A stretch of DNA of 64,000 nucleotides from Incurvaria masculella (GCA_946894095.1 OX335647.2:18804001-18868000); one strand, 5' to 3'; shown: positions 36,515-47,995, counted from the first letter of the stretch. Numbers and translations: made by a program. The notes: a model not told the origin generated them from the letters alone.

Positions 36515-36772
36515 AAAAAAAAATAACCGACTTCAAAGAAAAAGCACTAAAAAGTAAAAAAACAATTTCCATTTTTGTAGTTACGATTTCTGTAATTTTT
36601 TGAGTCGGCGTCCGCCGGGCACGCGCTGCGCCAATCAAGAGAACCTAACCTAACCTAACCTAACCTAACCTTAGCTGACACCGACTCAAAAAATAACAGA
36701 AATCGTAACTACAAAAATGGAAATTATTTTTTACTTTTTAGTGCTTTTTCTTTGAAGTCGGTTATTTTTTTT
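36515..36772. mobile_element. Foldback element with CCTAA-repeat loop
   Basis: The left arm (36,515-36,611, AAAAAATAACCGACTTCAAA to GAGTCGGCGT) pairs with the right arm (36,678-36,772) almost perfectly over about 95 bp. The loop has a GC-rich stretch (GCCGGGCACGCGCTGCGCC) and (CCTAA)5CCTTA at 36,644-36,673. It has a MITE-like or foldback architecture, and the arm sequence AACCGACTTCAAA recurs inverted at about 37,102-37,117. Confidence 0.85.
36644..36673 (-). repeat. Interstitial telomere-type repeat (TTAGG)n
   Basis: Five perfect CCTAA units plus CCTTA. On the minus strand this is TTAGG, the canonical insect telomere repeat. It lies inside the loop of the foldback element. Confidence 0.85.
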
Positions 36773-37130
36773 GTTATTTTTTTTATTTGTTTATTTTTAG
36801 TGAATCTGAAGTACACTTACTAATTTGTACACGTCCTTTCCAATAAAAAAAGAATCACCATAATCGGTTGGCTTTATATTGAGTTATTCGTCCATTTGTC
36901 GCGCACATCTTAATACAAATTTAAGACTTTTATGATTTTCTCATGGATATCATTGTCAAAACTTAACCAAATAAAAATGGGACCACTTGGGAAGCAATAG
37001 CTATCATTTAAAAAAATAATCATCAAAATCGGTTCACCCAGGCAAAAGTTATGAGGTAACAAACATAAAAAAAACATACAGACGAATTGATAACCTCCAC
37101 CTTTTTTGAAGTCGGTTAAAAATTGTAACC
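36773..37130 (+). repeat. RTE-like LINE/SINE 3' end
   Basis: TCAAAATCGGTTCACCCAGG, AAAGTTATGAGGTAACAAAC and GAATTGATAACCTCCACCTT, followed by TTTTTTGAAGTCGGTTAAAA, form a 3' end found repeatedly in Lepidoptera and usually attributed to RTE-type LINEs. The coding part is missing. Confidence 0.6.
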
Positions 37131-38157
37131 GCGGCACAACATTAGGACAGGACACCACTTCAATTTAATTAAATATTCTTAGGGGATACGACTAAATAAG
37201 GTTAATGATCTAATGGTTAATATTTTTTGTTCATAGTTGTAACATTGGTGTAGCTGTAATATAAGTTTAGAAATCGCGTTATTAAAAATATAGAATCAAA
37301 CAAAATGGCCAGTTATAATAAGATTGCTTAAAATAATATATATTTGTAAAACAGCCGGCTGAATTTTAATTCTACCTTCTTATATGCCCGGAACCATAAA
37401 ACAAAATCTAAATATTATATGTATATAATGTAAGATTACATTACAATTTGACTTCTCAGAGCCTATTATACTTAATTATTAACCAAAATACCAAATAACC
37501 TAACTTTCTCAATGGTTTTTTGTTTGGTTTGATTATCAAATTATTTTCAAGACGACTAGAGATTAATTAAATTTTTTTTTTACTAAGTTTGGCCTATTAT
37601 CACTAATTGAAGTTTATTTAGGAGAAATAGACTAATGATATAGTTGGTTTCATTGCGTTTTGAGATATTTTCAATGTAATTTGTTTACTCATTTTTAACA
37701 AAATTGTTTTAATTATTACAACTTTGTTATAAGTTGATTAAACTAGATCGCTAAAAGTACTACTACTATTTGAGAACTCAAATGTGTGACAACCCTACAG
37801 CGTAGAGTCGAGGCCAGAGGCTGAACCGAACGAATGACAAGGACCGTAGTTCGTCGCGAGATAGAGAAGGTAGCTCGAATAATATTTCGGCTTATAAAAC
37901 GAGTCCAACTTTTAATAGTGTCCAACCTGTGTTTATGATATGGCTTTGGGAATCGAAGGCAGAGCCGCGACATAAAACTTGTGAATGCTTCTTTATTGAA
38001 GGTATCGAGAGCGGATTGAGGATGATTCGGGAAGTGGGTAGGTAGGTACATACGTTGTATTTATACGTTGGATTATGATTATAGGATATCACACATTTTT
38101 ATTAAAGATAAAGACACTTTATAACAGACCTAGTTTTTTGATTAAAACATAGGCTCC
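37131..38157. other. Unassigned stretch
   Basis: No recognisable gene. Minus-strand frames near 37,743-38,092 overlap each other and have no known domain. Confidence 0.35.
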
Positions 38158-38280
38158 ATAAAAAAAACGTTTAATTTATTTAAACTTTTTTGGTAGTCAA
38201 ACTACACTAAGTTACGTCAAAAAATAAATGATCCGATCAACTCTGTAAAGAGGAATTCGCAACGAAACTTTCCAGTTTCC
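38158..38280 (-). repeat. LINE 3' tail, reverse orientation
   Basis: TTAATTTATTTAAACTTTTT, TGGTAGTCAAACTACACTAA and GTTACGTCAAA, followed by GATCCGATCAACTC, is the reverse of the tail at 9,656-9,792. Confidence 0.65.
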
Positions 38281-38323
38281 GTCCAAAGTAATGCAATACA
38301 TAATGAAATACATACTTAGATGT

Positions 38324-38706
38324 CAGCCTCAGTGGCCCAGTGGCGCGACACTTCGGCGATCGCTCTCCGAAGTTAAGCAACGCTGGGTCCGGTCTGGTCT
38401 TAGATGGGTGACCATTCGACCGTTGAGAGAGGCTGGCCGTGGTTCGGATTCCACGTTAAGCTGTAGGTTCCCTTCCTTACTTACTAGGTGGTAGGGATTA
38501 TCCCGCCCGGGTTGGTACCATCGCATTGGATGAACGATGGTCGAAGCGGCAATGAAAATTGTCCGTGTTTTCCATCCAGTTCAATGTAGCCGTGCAATAT
38601 AAGGAAGGTCCTGGCATGTCACCTAGTTCCCATGTGGTGTGTTGGGCTAATACCATGACAGAACTTGTGGTATTAGCCATCCATGTCCAGTCACATAAAA
38701 AAAAAA
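38324..38706 (+). repeat. Full-length SINE, 5S-head type (reference copy)
   Basis: The 5' module contains CTCCGAAGTTAAGCAACGCT, GGTCCGGTCTGGTC and TTAGATGGGTGACC. These correspond to the box A, intermediate element and box C parts of the 5S rRNA internal promoter. From GTGGTTCGGATTCCACGTTA onward the body matches the tRNA-headed SINEs, ending CTAATACCATGACAGAACTT, CCATCCATGTCCAGTCACAT and poly-A. Non-autonomous and mobilised by a LINE. Frames on both strands are shadows. Confidence 0.93.
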
Positions 38707-39518
38707 GATCTAAATGCTACTGTCAAACCTTTTTTGGTAGAACAGTTTAAGGCAAAGAACAAGAACAAAAGAAAAAGGCACCCTCAGTGCAAATGGATTA
38801 TAAATAGAACTTAGTTAACTAACAATAATACAATAATATGTATTCTCTGGTGTAAAAACCGTCAACTTAACAACCTATGCCGGGTGTATAAAGCCCTCTT
38901 CAAGTTTGATATGGGATTTTTTTATTTTGTTATTATATCCTTATTTAAACATTGGTTGTAATTACTTATGTGTTCATTGATCATAAGCCGAATTTAATCA
39001 TAAGCCTGCAACAGATGTGGTGTTTTTTCAGTTAAGTTGCAAATTATTAATAAAAATCATATGGATGAATAAGAAGAATAAAGATAATTAATTATAGAGT
39101 TGTACATGTTTTTATTTTTACATTATGACTATATATTAATATACTATGGTTCTAAATACGTTTAAAAAAGAACATTGTAGGTTAAAATTATTCAAAGAAA
39201 ACAGTAAACTGTAGTACAGAGCGCATCACAGCAAGAGCCACAGTAGGCATTGGGTTTTGTAAGTAAAATGTATGTGGGTTAAAGTCCAATATGTGGTAAT
39301 TACGGTGATAGTGTTTATGCTTGACTTACCAAGCCTTCATTTGGCGTTGCTAGAGCGAATTTAAAAAAAAGTTTTTTTCTAGTATTTTTACAAATTTTAG
39401 TAGTCATAGTCATTTAAAATGTATGCGAATGTAGCATTTCGAAAAAAAAACGTATCATTTAGATAAATAAAATAAATCTTAAATATAGACTCACGATACT
39501 AGTTTATATAATATATAA
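38707..39518. other. Unassigned stretch
   Basis: AT-rich, nothing recognisable. Confidence 0.35.
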
Positions 39519-39710
39519 TAAATTTAGATCAATAAATTAAACCATGAATAAATACTTACAATACTGCCAAATCCTGGAAATTTCATAAAAATCGGAGACA
39601 ATGTTTATCCTCCCCCTGATGGTTGATACTTACCGAGAAAATTTGAAATTTTCCGGATTTGGCAGTATTGTAAGTATTTATTCATGGTTTAATTTATTGA
39701 TCTAAATTTA
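39519..39710. mobile_element. Perfect foldback element, 56-bp arms
   Basis: 39,519-39,574 (starting TAAATTTAGATCAATAAATT, ending CTGCCAAATCC) is the exact reverse complement of 39,655-39,710, with an 80-bp loop. No coding capacity. The perfect arms suggest a young MITE-like insertion or a recent inverted duplication. Confidence 0.85.
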
Positions 39711-40234
39711 CTACACAACCTGTATTGTAAAGATACATATATTATATATTATATTTACCATAAATAGACATGACGAATACGGGCCACAAAATGTGTACTA
39801 ATTAAAAAAAGGCCAGGAAAACTGGTGTTCATGATAATTAGTGATATTATATTATTGTTTAGACTTCTTATTTTCCTGTTTTCATATCTGCTTTGCTAGT
39901 AGGTACATATTCCTACTAAAATATAAAACAATGTTCCTGGTTCAATTTAATTAATTTTTTTTTGCCAAGGCATTAACGATTTATATATTTTTATCAGTAT
40001 AAAGGATTCGTCATTTCACAAACTGGTTAAAATGTTTGAGGACGAAGAAAGACCAACAAGAAAATAGACAGGATTATTGAAGCTAAATATGAATAGAAGA
40101 TTAAATAGGCATACACAGTGTATTGCGTGTGTATTGAAAATTTTCTTTGGTGTCAAAAATATAGCATGCATATGATACATGTAACAAAATATAGGTAATC
40201 GTGTCTTATTCGATATTATATATATTCGATAATA
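39711..40234. other. Unassigned stretch
   Basis: AT-rich, with no gene or named repeat. Confidence 0.35.
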
Positions 40235-40531
40235 AGAGGTTAAGAAACTCTGGGCATGATCGGGCTCTGGATGGGTGGCCGTTGTTCGACCGTTGAGTCC
40301 GACTGTGGTTCAAATTCCACGTAAAACTGTAGTTCTTAATTACTAGGTTAATCTCGCTCAAATTGGTACCAACGCATTAAATCAAAGATGGTCGGTCGAT
40401 TCAGCAGTGACAATTGGTCGGGTTCTATCTAGTCGAACAAAATAAGGAAGGTCCTGGCATGGAACCTGGTTAGTCTAATATTCCGAAAGAAGGGGTGATG
40501 TTAGCCATCCAAGTCCAGTTTCATGAAAAAA
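40235..40531 (+). repeat. SINE, 5S-head type, degraded
   Basis: GAGGTTAAGAAACTCTGGGC and CTGGATGGGTGGCCGTTGTT are the 5S-derived head. AAGATGGTCGG, AAGGAAGGTCCTGGCATGG and GATGTTAGCCATCCAAGTCC are the body and tail. It has many indels, so it is an old copy. Confidence 0.8.
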
Positions 40532-41494
40532 CCTTATCTTTTCGTGACCGCGAGCATCGCGAGTATCAATGTCTATCGCTGGCCGGAGGGGTATCTATGA
40601 AAATGCTTGTTTATTTGACGCGCGTCCATGCCGCGATAAGAATCGGTAATGTACGGCTATCGGCCGGACCCAACCGGAGCGAATATTCCCTTCATAACTC
40701 GGAGAGCACCCGCGCTGTGTACTCTCCGTGACGGTGGCATGTATGGCTCCATTTTAGTTGCACGTTTTTTATCACGCAAATTGGGAAAATTCTAAAACGC
40801 AAAATAGCCCGAGGCCAACCTTAATAGAAACAAATCTCTTAAGGTTGGCCTTCCCATTCAACTCCCCATACAAACGTGGAAAGAACATCATGCGCATATT
40901 TCTTATCAGAGATCCAAAATTATACAGAAAACAGTTTTATTTGATCGAACCATGATCATTGGCATAGTAAAATCGGGTTTGGTTTCTAAGTTATAAGGTT
41001 CGAAAGTTCGAATTTTTCGCGCGTTTTATACAAACCTTTTGGACGTGGATTACTCAACGATAAAACAAAAAAATCTTAAAAAAGTTAGTTATCAGACCTA
41101 GCTTGTTTTATGAAGATTTATTATAATCAATTTAGTTTTTGTTAGATTTTTGACTACAGCTGTCGTAATTTACTTTTAGCTATAAGCAATGATTTCAAAG
41201 GTAAGGATACGCCCTTACATAGAATTGAAACAAATCTTCTCCATACAAGCAAAAAGTAGCGCCATCTATCCAAACTCGGAAGAACTACGTGAGCGCCGTG
41301 TCAAAGTCGTGTTGACAACTCGCCGCCATGTTGCATTAGGTCTAACGATGTAACCTTGTACCTGCGTCCTTAAATGTTTTCTTTTCAATTTAAACTTTTA
41401 TTTTCCTTTAACTTTTATGAATGAAAAATGTTTTTTGTAATTTCAATGTATTCAAGTTAAATACAATTTGAATTTTCTCTTGTACCTGCTTGGT
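40532..41494. other. Unassigned stretch with a 13-bp hairpin
   Basis: AGGCCAACCTTAA at about 40,812 pairs with TTAAGGTTGGCCT ending near 40,852 (14-base loop). Bases 40,540-40,740 are relatively GC-rich with an open frame on the plus strand (40,495-40,731) that partly overlaps the SINE and matches no family. Confidence 0.4.
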
Positions 41495-43765
41495 CTGGAT
41501 CTACCTGCCTGTCATGTCAAAATTTGTTTTCGTTATATCTAGGGAAACACTGTTCGTAGACCCATCATGCGACCACTCGAAGTAAAGGTCCCGACCTGAT
41601 CTATCTGCCTGTCATGTCAAAATTTGTTTTCGTTATATCTAGGGAAACACTGGTCGTAGACCCATCATCTACGATCAGTGTTTCCCAAGATACAACGAGA
41701 ATAAATTTTGCCATTACAGGCAGGTAGATCAGGTCGGGACGTTTACTTTGAGTGGTCACATGATGGGTCTACGACCAGTGTTTCCCAAGATATAACGAAA
41801 ACAAATTTTTACATGACAGGCAGATAGATCAGGTCGGGACCTTTACTTCGAGTGGTCGCATGATGGGTCTACGACCAGTGTTTCCCAAGATATAATGAAA
41901 ACAAATTTTGACATTCCAGATAGTTGGATCAGGTCGGGGCGTTTACTTTGAGTGGTCGCATGATGGGTCTACGATCAGTGGTTCCCAAGATACAACGAGA
42001 ACACATTTTGACATTAAAGGCAGGTAGATCAGGTCGGGACGTTTACTTTGAGTGGTCGCATGATGGGTCTACGATCAGTGTTTCCCAAGATATAATGAAA
42101 ACAAAATTTGACATTCCAGATAGTTAGATCAGGTCGGGGCGGTAACTTTGAGTGGTCGCATGATGGGTCTACGACCAGTGTTTCCCAAGATATAATGAAA
42201 ACAATTTTTGACATTCCAGATAGTTAGATCAGGTCGGGGCGTTTACTTTGAGTGGTCGCATGATGGGTCTACGATCAGTGGTTCCCAAGATACAACGAGA
42301 ACACATTTTGACATTAAAGGCAGGTAGATCAGGTCGGGACGTTTACTTTGAGTGGTCGCATGATGGGTCTACGATCAGTGTTTCCCAAGATATAATGAAA
42401 ACAAATTTTGACATTCCAGATAGTTAGATCAGGTCGGGGCGTTTACTTTGAGTGGTCGCGTGATGGGTCTACGATCAGTTTTTCCCAAGATACAACGAGA
42501 ACAAATTTTGACATGACAGGCAGGTAGATCAGGTCGGGACGTTTACTTTGAGTGGTCGCATTATGGGTCTACGATCAGTGTTTCCCAAGATATAACGAAA
42601 ACAAATTTTGACATTCCAGATAGTTAGATCAGGTCGGGACCTTTACTTCGAGTGGTCGCATGATGGGTCTACGACCAGTGTTTCCCAAGATATAATGAAA
42701 ACAAATTTTGACATTCCAGATAGTTGGATCAGGTCGGGGCGTTTACTTTGAGTGGTCGCATGATGGGTCTACGATCAGTGGTTCCCAAGATACAACGAGA
42801 ACACATTTTGACATTAAAGGCAGGTAGATCAGGTCGGGACGTTTACTTTGAGTGGTCGCATGATGGGTCTACGATCAGTTTTTCCCAAGATATAATGAAA
42901 ACAAAATTTGACATTCCAGATAGTTAGATCAGGTCGGGGCGGTAACTTTGAGTGGTCGCATGATGGGTCTACGACCAGTGTTTCCCAAGATATAATGAAA
43001 ACAATTTTTGACATTCCAGATAGTTAGATCAGGTCGGGGCGTTTACTTTGAGTGGTTGCATGATGGGTCTACGATCAGTGGTTCCCAAGATACAACGAGA
43101 ACACATTTTGACATTAAAGGCAGGTAGATCAGGTCGGGACGTTTACTTTGAGTGGTCGCATGATGGGTCTACGATCAGTGTTTCCCAAGATATAATGAAA
43201 ACAAATTTTGACATTCCAGATAGTTAGATCAGGTCGGGGCGTTTACTTTGAGTGGTCGCGTGATGGGTCTACGATCAGTTTTTCCCAAGATACAACGAGA
43301 ACAAATTTTGACATGACAGGCAGGTAGATCAGGTCGGGACGTTTACTTTGAGTGGTCGCATTATGGGTCTACGATCAGTGTTTCCCAAGATATAACGAAA
43401 ACAAATTTTGACATTCCAGATAGTTAGATCAGGTCGGGGCATTTACTTTGAGTGGTCGCATGATGGGTCTACGATCAGTGTTTTCCAAGATACAACGAGA
43501 ACACATTTTGACATTATAGGCAGGTAGATCAGGTCGGGACGTTTACTTTGAGTGGTCGCATGATGGGTCTACGACCAGTGTTTCCCAAGATATAACGAAA
43601 ACAAATTTTGACATGACAGGCAGGTAAATCAGGTCGGGACGATTAAATTGAGTGGTCGCATGATAGGTCTATGACCAGTGTTTCCCAAGATATAACGAAA
43701 ACAAGTTTTGACATAACAGGCAAGTAGATCAGGTCGGGACGTTTACTTCGAGTGGTCACATTATA
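41495..43765. repeat. 100-bp satellite array with 800-bp higher-order repeat
   Basis: Monomers of 100 bp contain GATCAGGTCGGGACGTTTAC, TTTGAGTGGTCGCATGATGG and GTCTACGATCAGTGTTTCCC. Two main monomer types differ at the 3' part (ACATTCCAGATAGTT versus ACATTAAAGGCAGGT). An eight-monomer block repeats at an 800-bp offset (about 41,829-42,628 and 42,629-43,428) with few differences. The leftmost ~1.7 monomers (41,495-41,668) are inverted relative to the rest. Open frames here are repeat shadows. Confidence 0.93.
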
Positions 43766-44801
43766 GATCACATTAAAAAAAAACTTTGATTACCCACTTA
43801 TACTTATATCCACTCCAAAATAAACCAGAAAGAAAAAGGACGCCCGTACAAGGTTAATTCACCTACATGTGCGACGCGCGGCATGGCGTCACTTGCCCGC
43901 TTATGAAGTTTGGTAGTTAATTAAATTATCGATTGAAAATGCAATTATTCAATTGTTGAACAGAAAAAAATATTGTCTGAGTTTGCGTACCGATGAAACG
44001 TTATTACATCTGTCTTTGTAACTTTCGTATCGTATTTTACGCATCCTTTTACTACGCAACAAGGGCATTTTCACGACTCAACATCACTCTGCAGTGGTCC
44101 GCAGACGACTGAGTCGCGTTGGCCCTAAAACGAATATTTTAGGGCCAACGTACTGGTACCAGAGCGCAATAGCACGGTTTTGTACTGTGCCCGCGAATGA
44201 GTTAGTACCGTCGGGATGGGCCACCTTAATATCTGCATGCAGCTTAAATAGAAGCTTCAGATAGCTGAAAGCTGGAACTGCACGGATCTTAACACCCCAT
44301 AGAAGTGTCTTCAATTCAAGGGCAATTTGACCGATTGTATCAAATAATAACAAGCTGCAGGTCAAGGTCACAAAGGCTTGATGAAGATCTTACTTTTATA
44401 ATGGTACCGGAGGCACTGCTGCGACGGCACAGGGAGGGAGGCGGACAGTCGAGCACGTTTTTTTTCTGTCTACATCCAGCTCCTTGGCCTAATTCTTGTG
44501 CTTCAGAGCACGGCTTAGAACATGACTTGAAAATAGTGGTTTTGATCTGGCCGATGGTCGATCATGTAATGACCATAGGATTGTCTTGTAGTCATTGTCT
44601 TTTAATAGGGGTCGGTATAGTACCCAAGGCTGTGCCCAATATTCTTCGGAAACTGCGGCACGGCATTTTCCACGTCATCCCACTAACACTATTTTTTTTT
44701 TAAAACACTGGACATGGATGGCTACCATAGATGACATGGATACGAAACCAGTCTTCAGTGCAAGGATAATATTTGGCAAGAACTGAATTCGTTGACTGGA
44801 A
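43766..44801. other. Unassigned stretch with a hairpin and a SINE-tail scrap
   Basis: A perfect hairpin GTTGGCCCTAAAA / TTTTAGGGCCAAC lies at 44,118-44,150. GGACATGGATGGCTACC at 44,708-44,725 is a scrap of minus-strand SINE tail. Frames at 44,084-44,371 (minus) and 44,305-44,703 (plus) have no domain I recognise. Confidence 0.4.
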
Positions 44802-45187
44802 CTTTTTTTATGCAACCTGACATAGTTGGATACCAACCCACTACCGTTATGATAACCAATACTCCACATTCCCGAAAGAATTAGGTGCCATGTCAAGAAC
44901 TTACCTTATGAGCACGGTACATAGAACTAGATGGAAAACACGGATAATTTTTCATTGCCGATTCGAACATCTTTTCATGCGATGCGATGGTACCAACCCG
45001 GGCGGACTTAAGCCCTAGCAACTATTAGGGGCAACGTACCTTCAGCTACACATGAACTTAGAACCATGGAACAGTTCGCGTCCGTAACTCAAAAATAGAA
45101 AGAAAGTGGTACATTAACGGGGCGAGGATTTGAACCCAGACTTTTGGTATGCTAGGCAAGTCCCCGCGCCACTAAGCTACGAGCCGC
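44802..45187 (-). repeat. SINE, tRNA-head type
   Basis: On the minus strand the head reads GCGGCTCGTAGCTTAGTGGC ... GTCTGGGTTCAAATCC (A and B boxes). The shared body and the tail CATAACGGTAGTGGG follow, with a T run on the plus strand at 44,802. It is diverged but nearly full length. Confidence 0.88.
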
Positions 45188-46503
45188 ACTGTTGCTGTTG
45201 TGCTAGACAATTCAGTTGTTGCAGCAGAGGCTGATGTGACATTGGTGGTGGAGGGCTGATCTCCTCTCCCACCATCCTTCACGGATCTGCTCCTGTCTGG
45301 CGATCCTGTCTGGTGTGCGGTGGTCTGAACATTGGCTGCTGTCGAGATGGTTACTTTGTCGGCCTTCGAGATGTACTGCTCGTAATGCTGAGCATGTCAC
45401 ATTGATGGTACAGACCCGTTCGGGGTTCACAATTGCCCGTCCTATGAAGACCACCAATCAAACGCAGTCTTTGGGGCGATGCAACTGTGAGATATTGGTT
45501 GGTGCTATTCACCCCGCACCACGCGGTTTTCGCTCCTGGTTAATCAAGGAGCTAGGTGACCGCATATATTCCCGGCACGAGTCCGCCCTTTTTGGTGCAC
45601 GCGTTGTAAAAGATTCGCCCGTTGCATCCGGCTAATGCTCCGATCGGCATGATCAAGCTATCGACTTGACTGCAAAGCTGGTCATCAGCACTGGGTTAGT
45701 TTAGGTGGAAAAACGAATCAGGAACATAAAGTTTCAGGAATCAGCCGGCAGGGAATACGAGAACCTTGCCAGGTGGATCGGGTACCGTTGGACGTTACGG
45801 CATTATTCCTCGGAGCTTGAAGAGTGTGGGCGGGGGCGCGGTTACTGCGCGGACGTCCCATCGTCGGATGACAGCGATGACATAGCTGCGCTCTCTGGAA
45901 TATCGGGGCGCGGCGTCGAGGTGCGGAGAGAATGTGTCGTCCCCAGAATCATCCGCTTGAGGTGTTCCGCCTCTTCGTTGGTGAAAGGGGATTATTATAG
46001 ACGAACATTTTTTTTCGCAAGTGAACCTTATATCTTAAACTTGGTTTTGACTCCAACAATGCGCTTTGTGAATTACGAGTATTTAAGTAAATATACTTTT
46101 TCGTACTAAGCAGGTCCGTCGCTTATTCTATGGAATGTGATATGTTTAAGACCATTTACATAAGTCAACCTAGGACTGGCTCTAGCGTCTGATGCCAAAT
46201 ACGATTTTGGTGACGACGGAAATATGTTTGAATGTTCAATCTTTGCAGTCAATGTCCGCATAGCAGATGAAGCCTTAAATAAATGTATGTAGGTATAATC
46301 TTAAACTACAAATACTAACACAGAGTAGGAGGCATTGATTACGGTAAGAGGGATGTAGAAGAAATCCAAATTATGTTAAATATAAAAATATTTCTAAATA
46401 CGTAGACATTACCGTTCGTAATATTTGAACTCGGAAAAATTTTCATGTATTCCCTTTATTTCACATACATTCATGTTTACAAGCTTATATATTTATGTAT
46501 TTA
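45188..46503. other. Unassigned stretch, partly GC-rich
   Basis: Bases 45,230-46,000 are clearly richer in GC than the surroundings and hold two plus-strand frames, 45,315-45,635 and 45,705-46,109. The second has an acidic patch (VPSSDDSDDIAALSG). Neither matches a family I know and neither has convincing gene context. A decayed transposon is as likely as a host gene. Confidence 0.35.
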
Positions 46504-46875
46504 TTTGAGCGGCACGTAGGTGGGACTCCTACCCCCCGTTCATGCACTACTTAACTTCTCTTTCAGAGTTGAATAAGTGCATTTCGTCACGAATGCGAGC
46601 TATTTCATGGCTCTGAATCCATGTAAAACTATGACTAGGTGGTAGGGTAGGTACCATCGTATTGGATGAAACTATGGTCAAAGAGGCTATGAAAAATTGT
46701 CCGTGTTTTCCATCCAGTTCAATGTAGCCGTGTTCATATAGGAAATGGACGCCCATGACACGCCCATGGAGCTCACCTCCATGGGCGTGATACGCAATGT
46801 CTTTGCGAATCGGTGTGTAGCTAATATCATGATAGTACCGTGACAGTAACTGTGACAATTTATGTCCAGTTAAAA
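46504..46875 (+). repeat. SINE, tRNA-head type, rearranged
   Basis: It begins TTGAGCGGCACGTAGG and keeps GTGCATTTCGTCACGAATGC, CCGTGTTTTCCATCCAGTTC and a diverged tail. A palindrome ACGCCCATGGAG / CTCCATGGGCGT (about 46,758-46,790) interrupts the 3' half. Confidence 0.8.
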
Positions 46876-47082
46876 AATTTGTATTTTTGTGGTTTTAACG
46901 GGAAGGAAAAGTATTTCGGAATTATGAATGTTAAATATAATGAACACATAGTTTACAGTGACAAGCAGTGACATCGTGGACTATGTGGAGTGTCCACGCA
47001 GCTATTGCTTGATTTGAACTCGTCTTGTCATACATAGTTACAAAAACATATATTTTATTAGAGGCTAAATAAAACATATAAT

Positions 47083-47128
47083 ATGTTGCTCTGCAAGGTG
47101 GCTCATTTACTCATTCTTGTGTGGCTTG
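47083..47128 (+). CDS. Exon 1A: signal peptide of tandem receptor-like gene
   Basis: Encodes MLLCKVAHLLILVWL, a short signal peptide, and ends in phase 1 at CTTG|GTAAGT, a near-perfect donor. It differs from exon 1B at two codons (H/N, L/F). Confidence 0.6.
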
Positions 47129-47373
47129 GTAAGTAAAGTATTTTTTACGATTCCCTAGGTAAGATCAGTAACCCTTCCAATGTCACTATAAGTTCTGTAG
47201 GTTCGTCTGTGAAAGTCTTCTTACTGAGTTACAGAGAGATTTCATTCTTATAGATATACATGTAAATTTTCGTTGAGAATGTGGCTTAATAAACGGTTCG
47301 GATGAATGGTTAGGAACTCATGTGAAACTTATAGGATACTTTCTTACGTACTTGGTTAGTACAGTTATTTAAG

Positions 47374-47748
47374 TTTGAATGGTTCGTAGCCTAAGCGAAG
47401 ACTTACCTTGCATACCAGAGGTCTGGGTTCAAACCTCCGCCCCGTTCGTATATCACTTTTTTCTCTTTCTGAGTTGGATAAGTGTATTTCGTCACGAATG
47501 CGAGCTGCTTCATGGTTCGGAGTCCATGTAAAACTGTAGGTTAACCCCTACAAATTGGTAGGTTTAAATCTGCCCGGGTTGGTACCGTCGCATCGGATGA
47601 AAAGATGAATCAAATTGTCCGTGTTTTCCACCCAGTTATATGTAGCTGTGCAAAATAGGAAGGTCCTGGCATTGCCCCAAGTTGCCATGAGATTTGTTGG
47701 GCTAATGCCATGACAGTAGGTGTGGTGTTAACTATATCCAGTTGCATT
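47374..47748 (+). repeat. SINE, tRNA-head type (copy A intron)
   Basis: GGTTCGTAGCCTAAGCGAAG, GAGGTCTGGGTTCAAACC (B box), CATTTCGTCACGAATGCG-like, GGTAGG and the tail CTAATGCCATGACAGTAGGT. Present in both copies, so it predates the duplication. Confidence 0.85.
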
Positions 47749-47827
47749 TTCTGTAATGGAAATTATCTTGGATGGCTAATATCACATCTAATGTCGTGAT
47801 ATTAGCCTAACACACCGGTACTACGTA

Positions 47828-47995
47828 CAATGCGATTCAAATAAGAATAGGATAAGATCACCGCCATTTTGAATGTCATACTGCTAAAACGCTCACTTGA
47901 CTTCACAAACTTCAGTACTTTGCCGCGTACTTTACTTGGCGAATACGAGTGAAGTTAGTCACGAGCCCCGTCCTATTCTTATTTGAATCGCATTG
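47828..47995. mobile_element. 168-bp MITE with TA duplication (copy A)
   Basis: The left end CAATGCGATTCAAATAAGAA with TAGGA is an exact inverted match to the right end (25 bp). TA dinucleotides flank both sides (47,826-47,827 and 47,996-47,997). It interrupts a minus-strand SINE tail (TGGCTAATATCAC ... and ... ATATTGGACTGGATGGAA), which resumes after it. It is Tc1/mariner-like by its TA duplication. Confidence 0.88.

Noticed and set aside
36644..36673. Chromosome end
   Set aside because: Only six telomere-type units, within a foldback loop and flanked by normal sequence on both sides.
38340..38450. 5S rRNA gene
   Set aside because: Only the internal promoter part matches 5S; the ends do not, and it is fused to the SINE body.
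41924..43014. Open frames inside the 100-bp satellite on both strands
   Set aside because: They recur with the 800-bp unit, shift between monomers and have no domain; they are products of the repeat.
45705..46109. 134-codon plus-strand frame with acidic patch
   Set aside because: Starts without clear context, matches no family, and shares a GC-rich patch with another overlapping frame; kept only as unassigned sequence.
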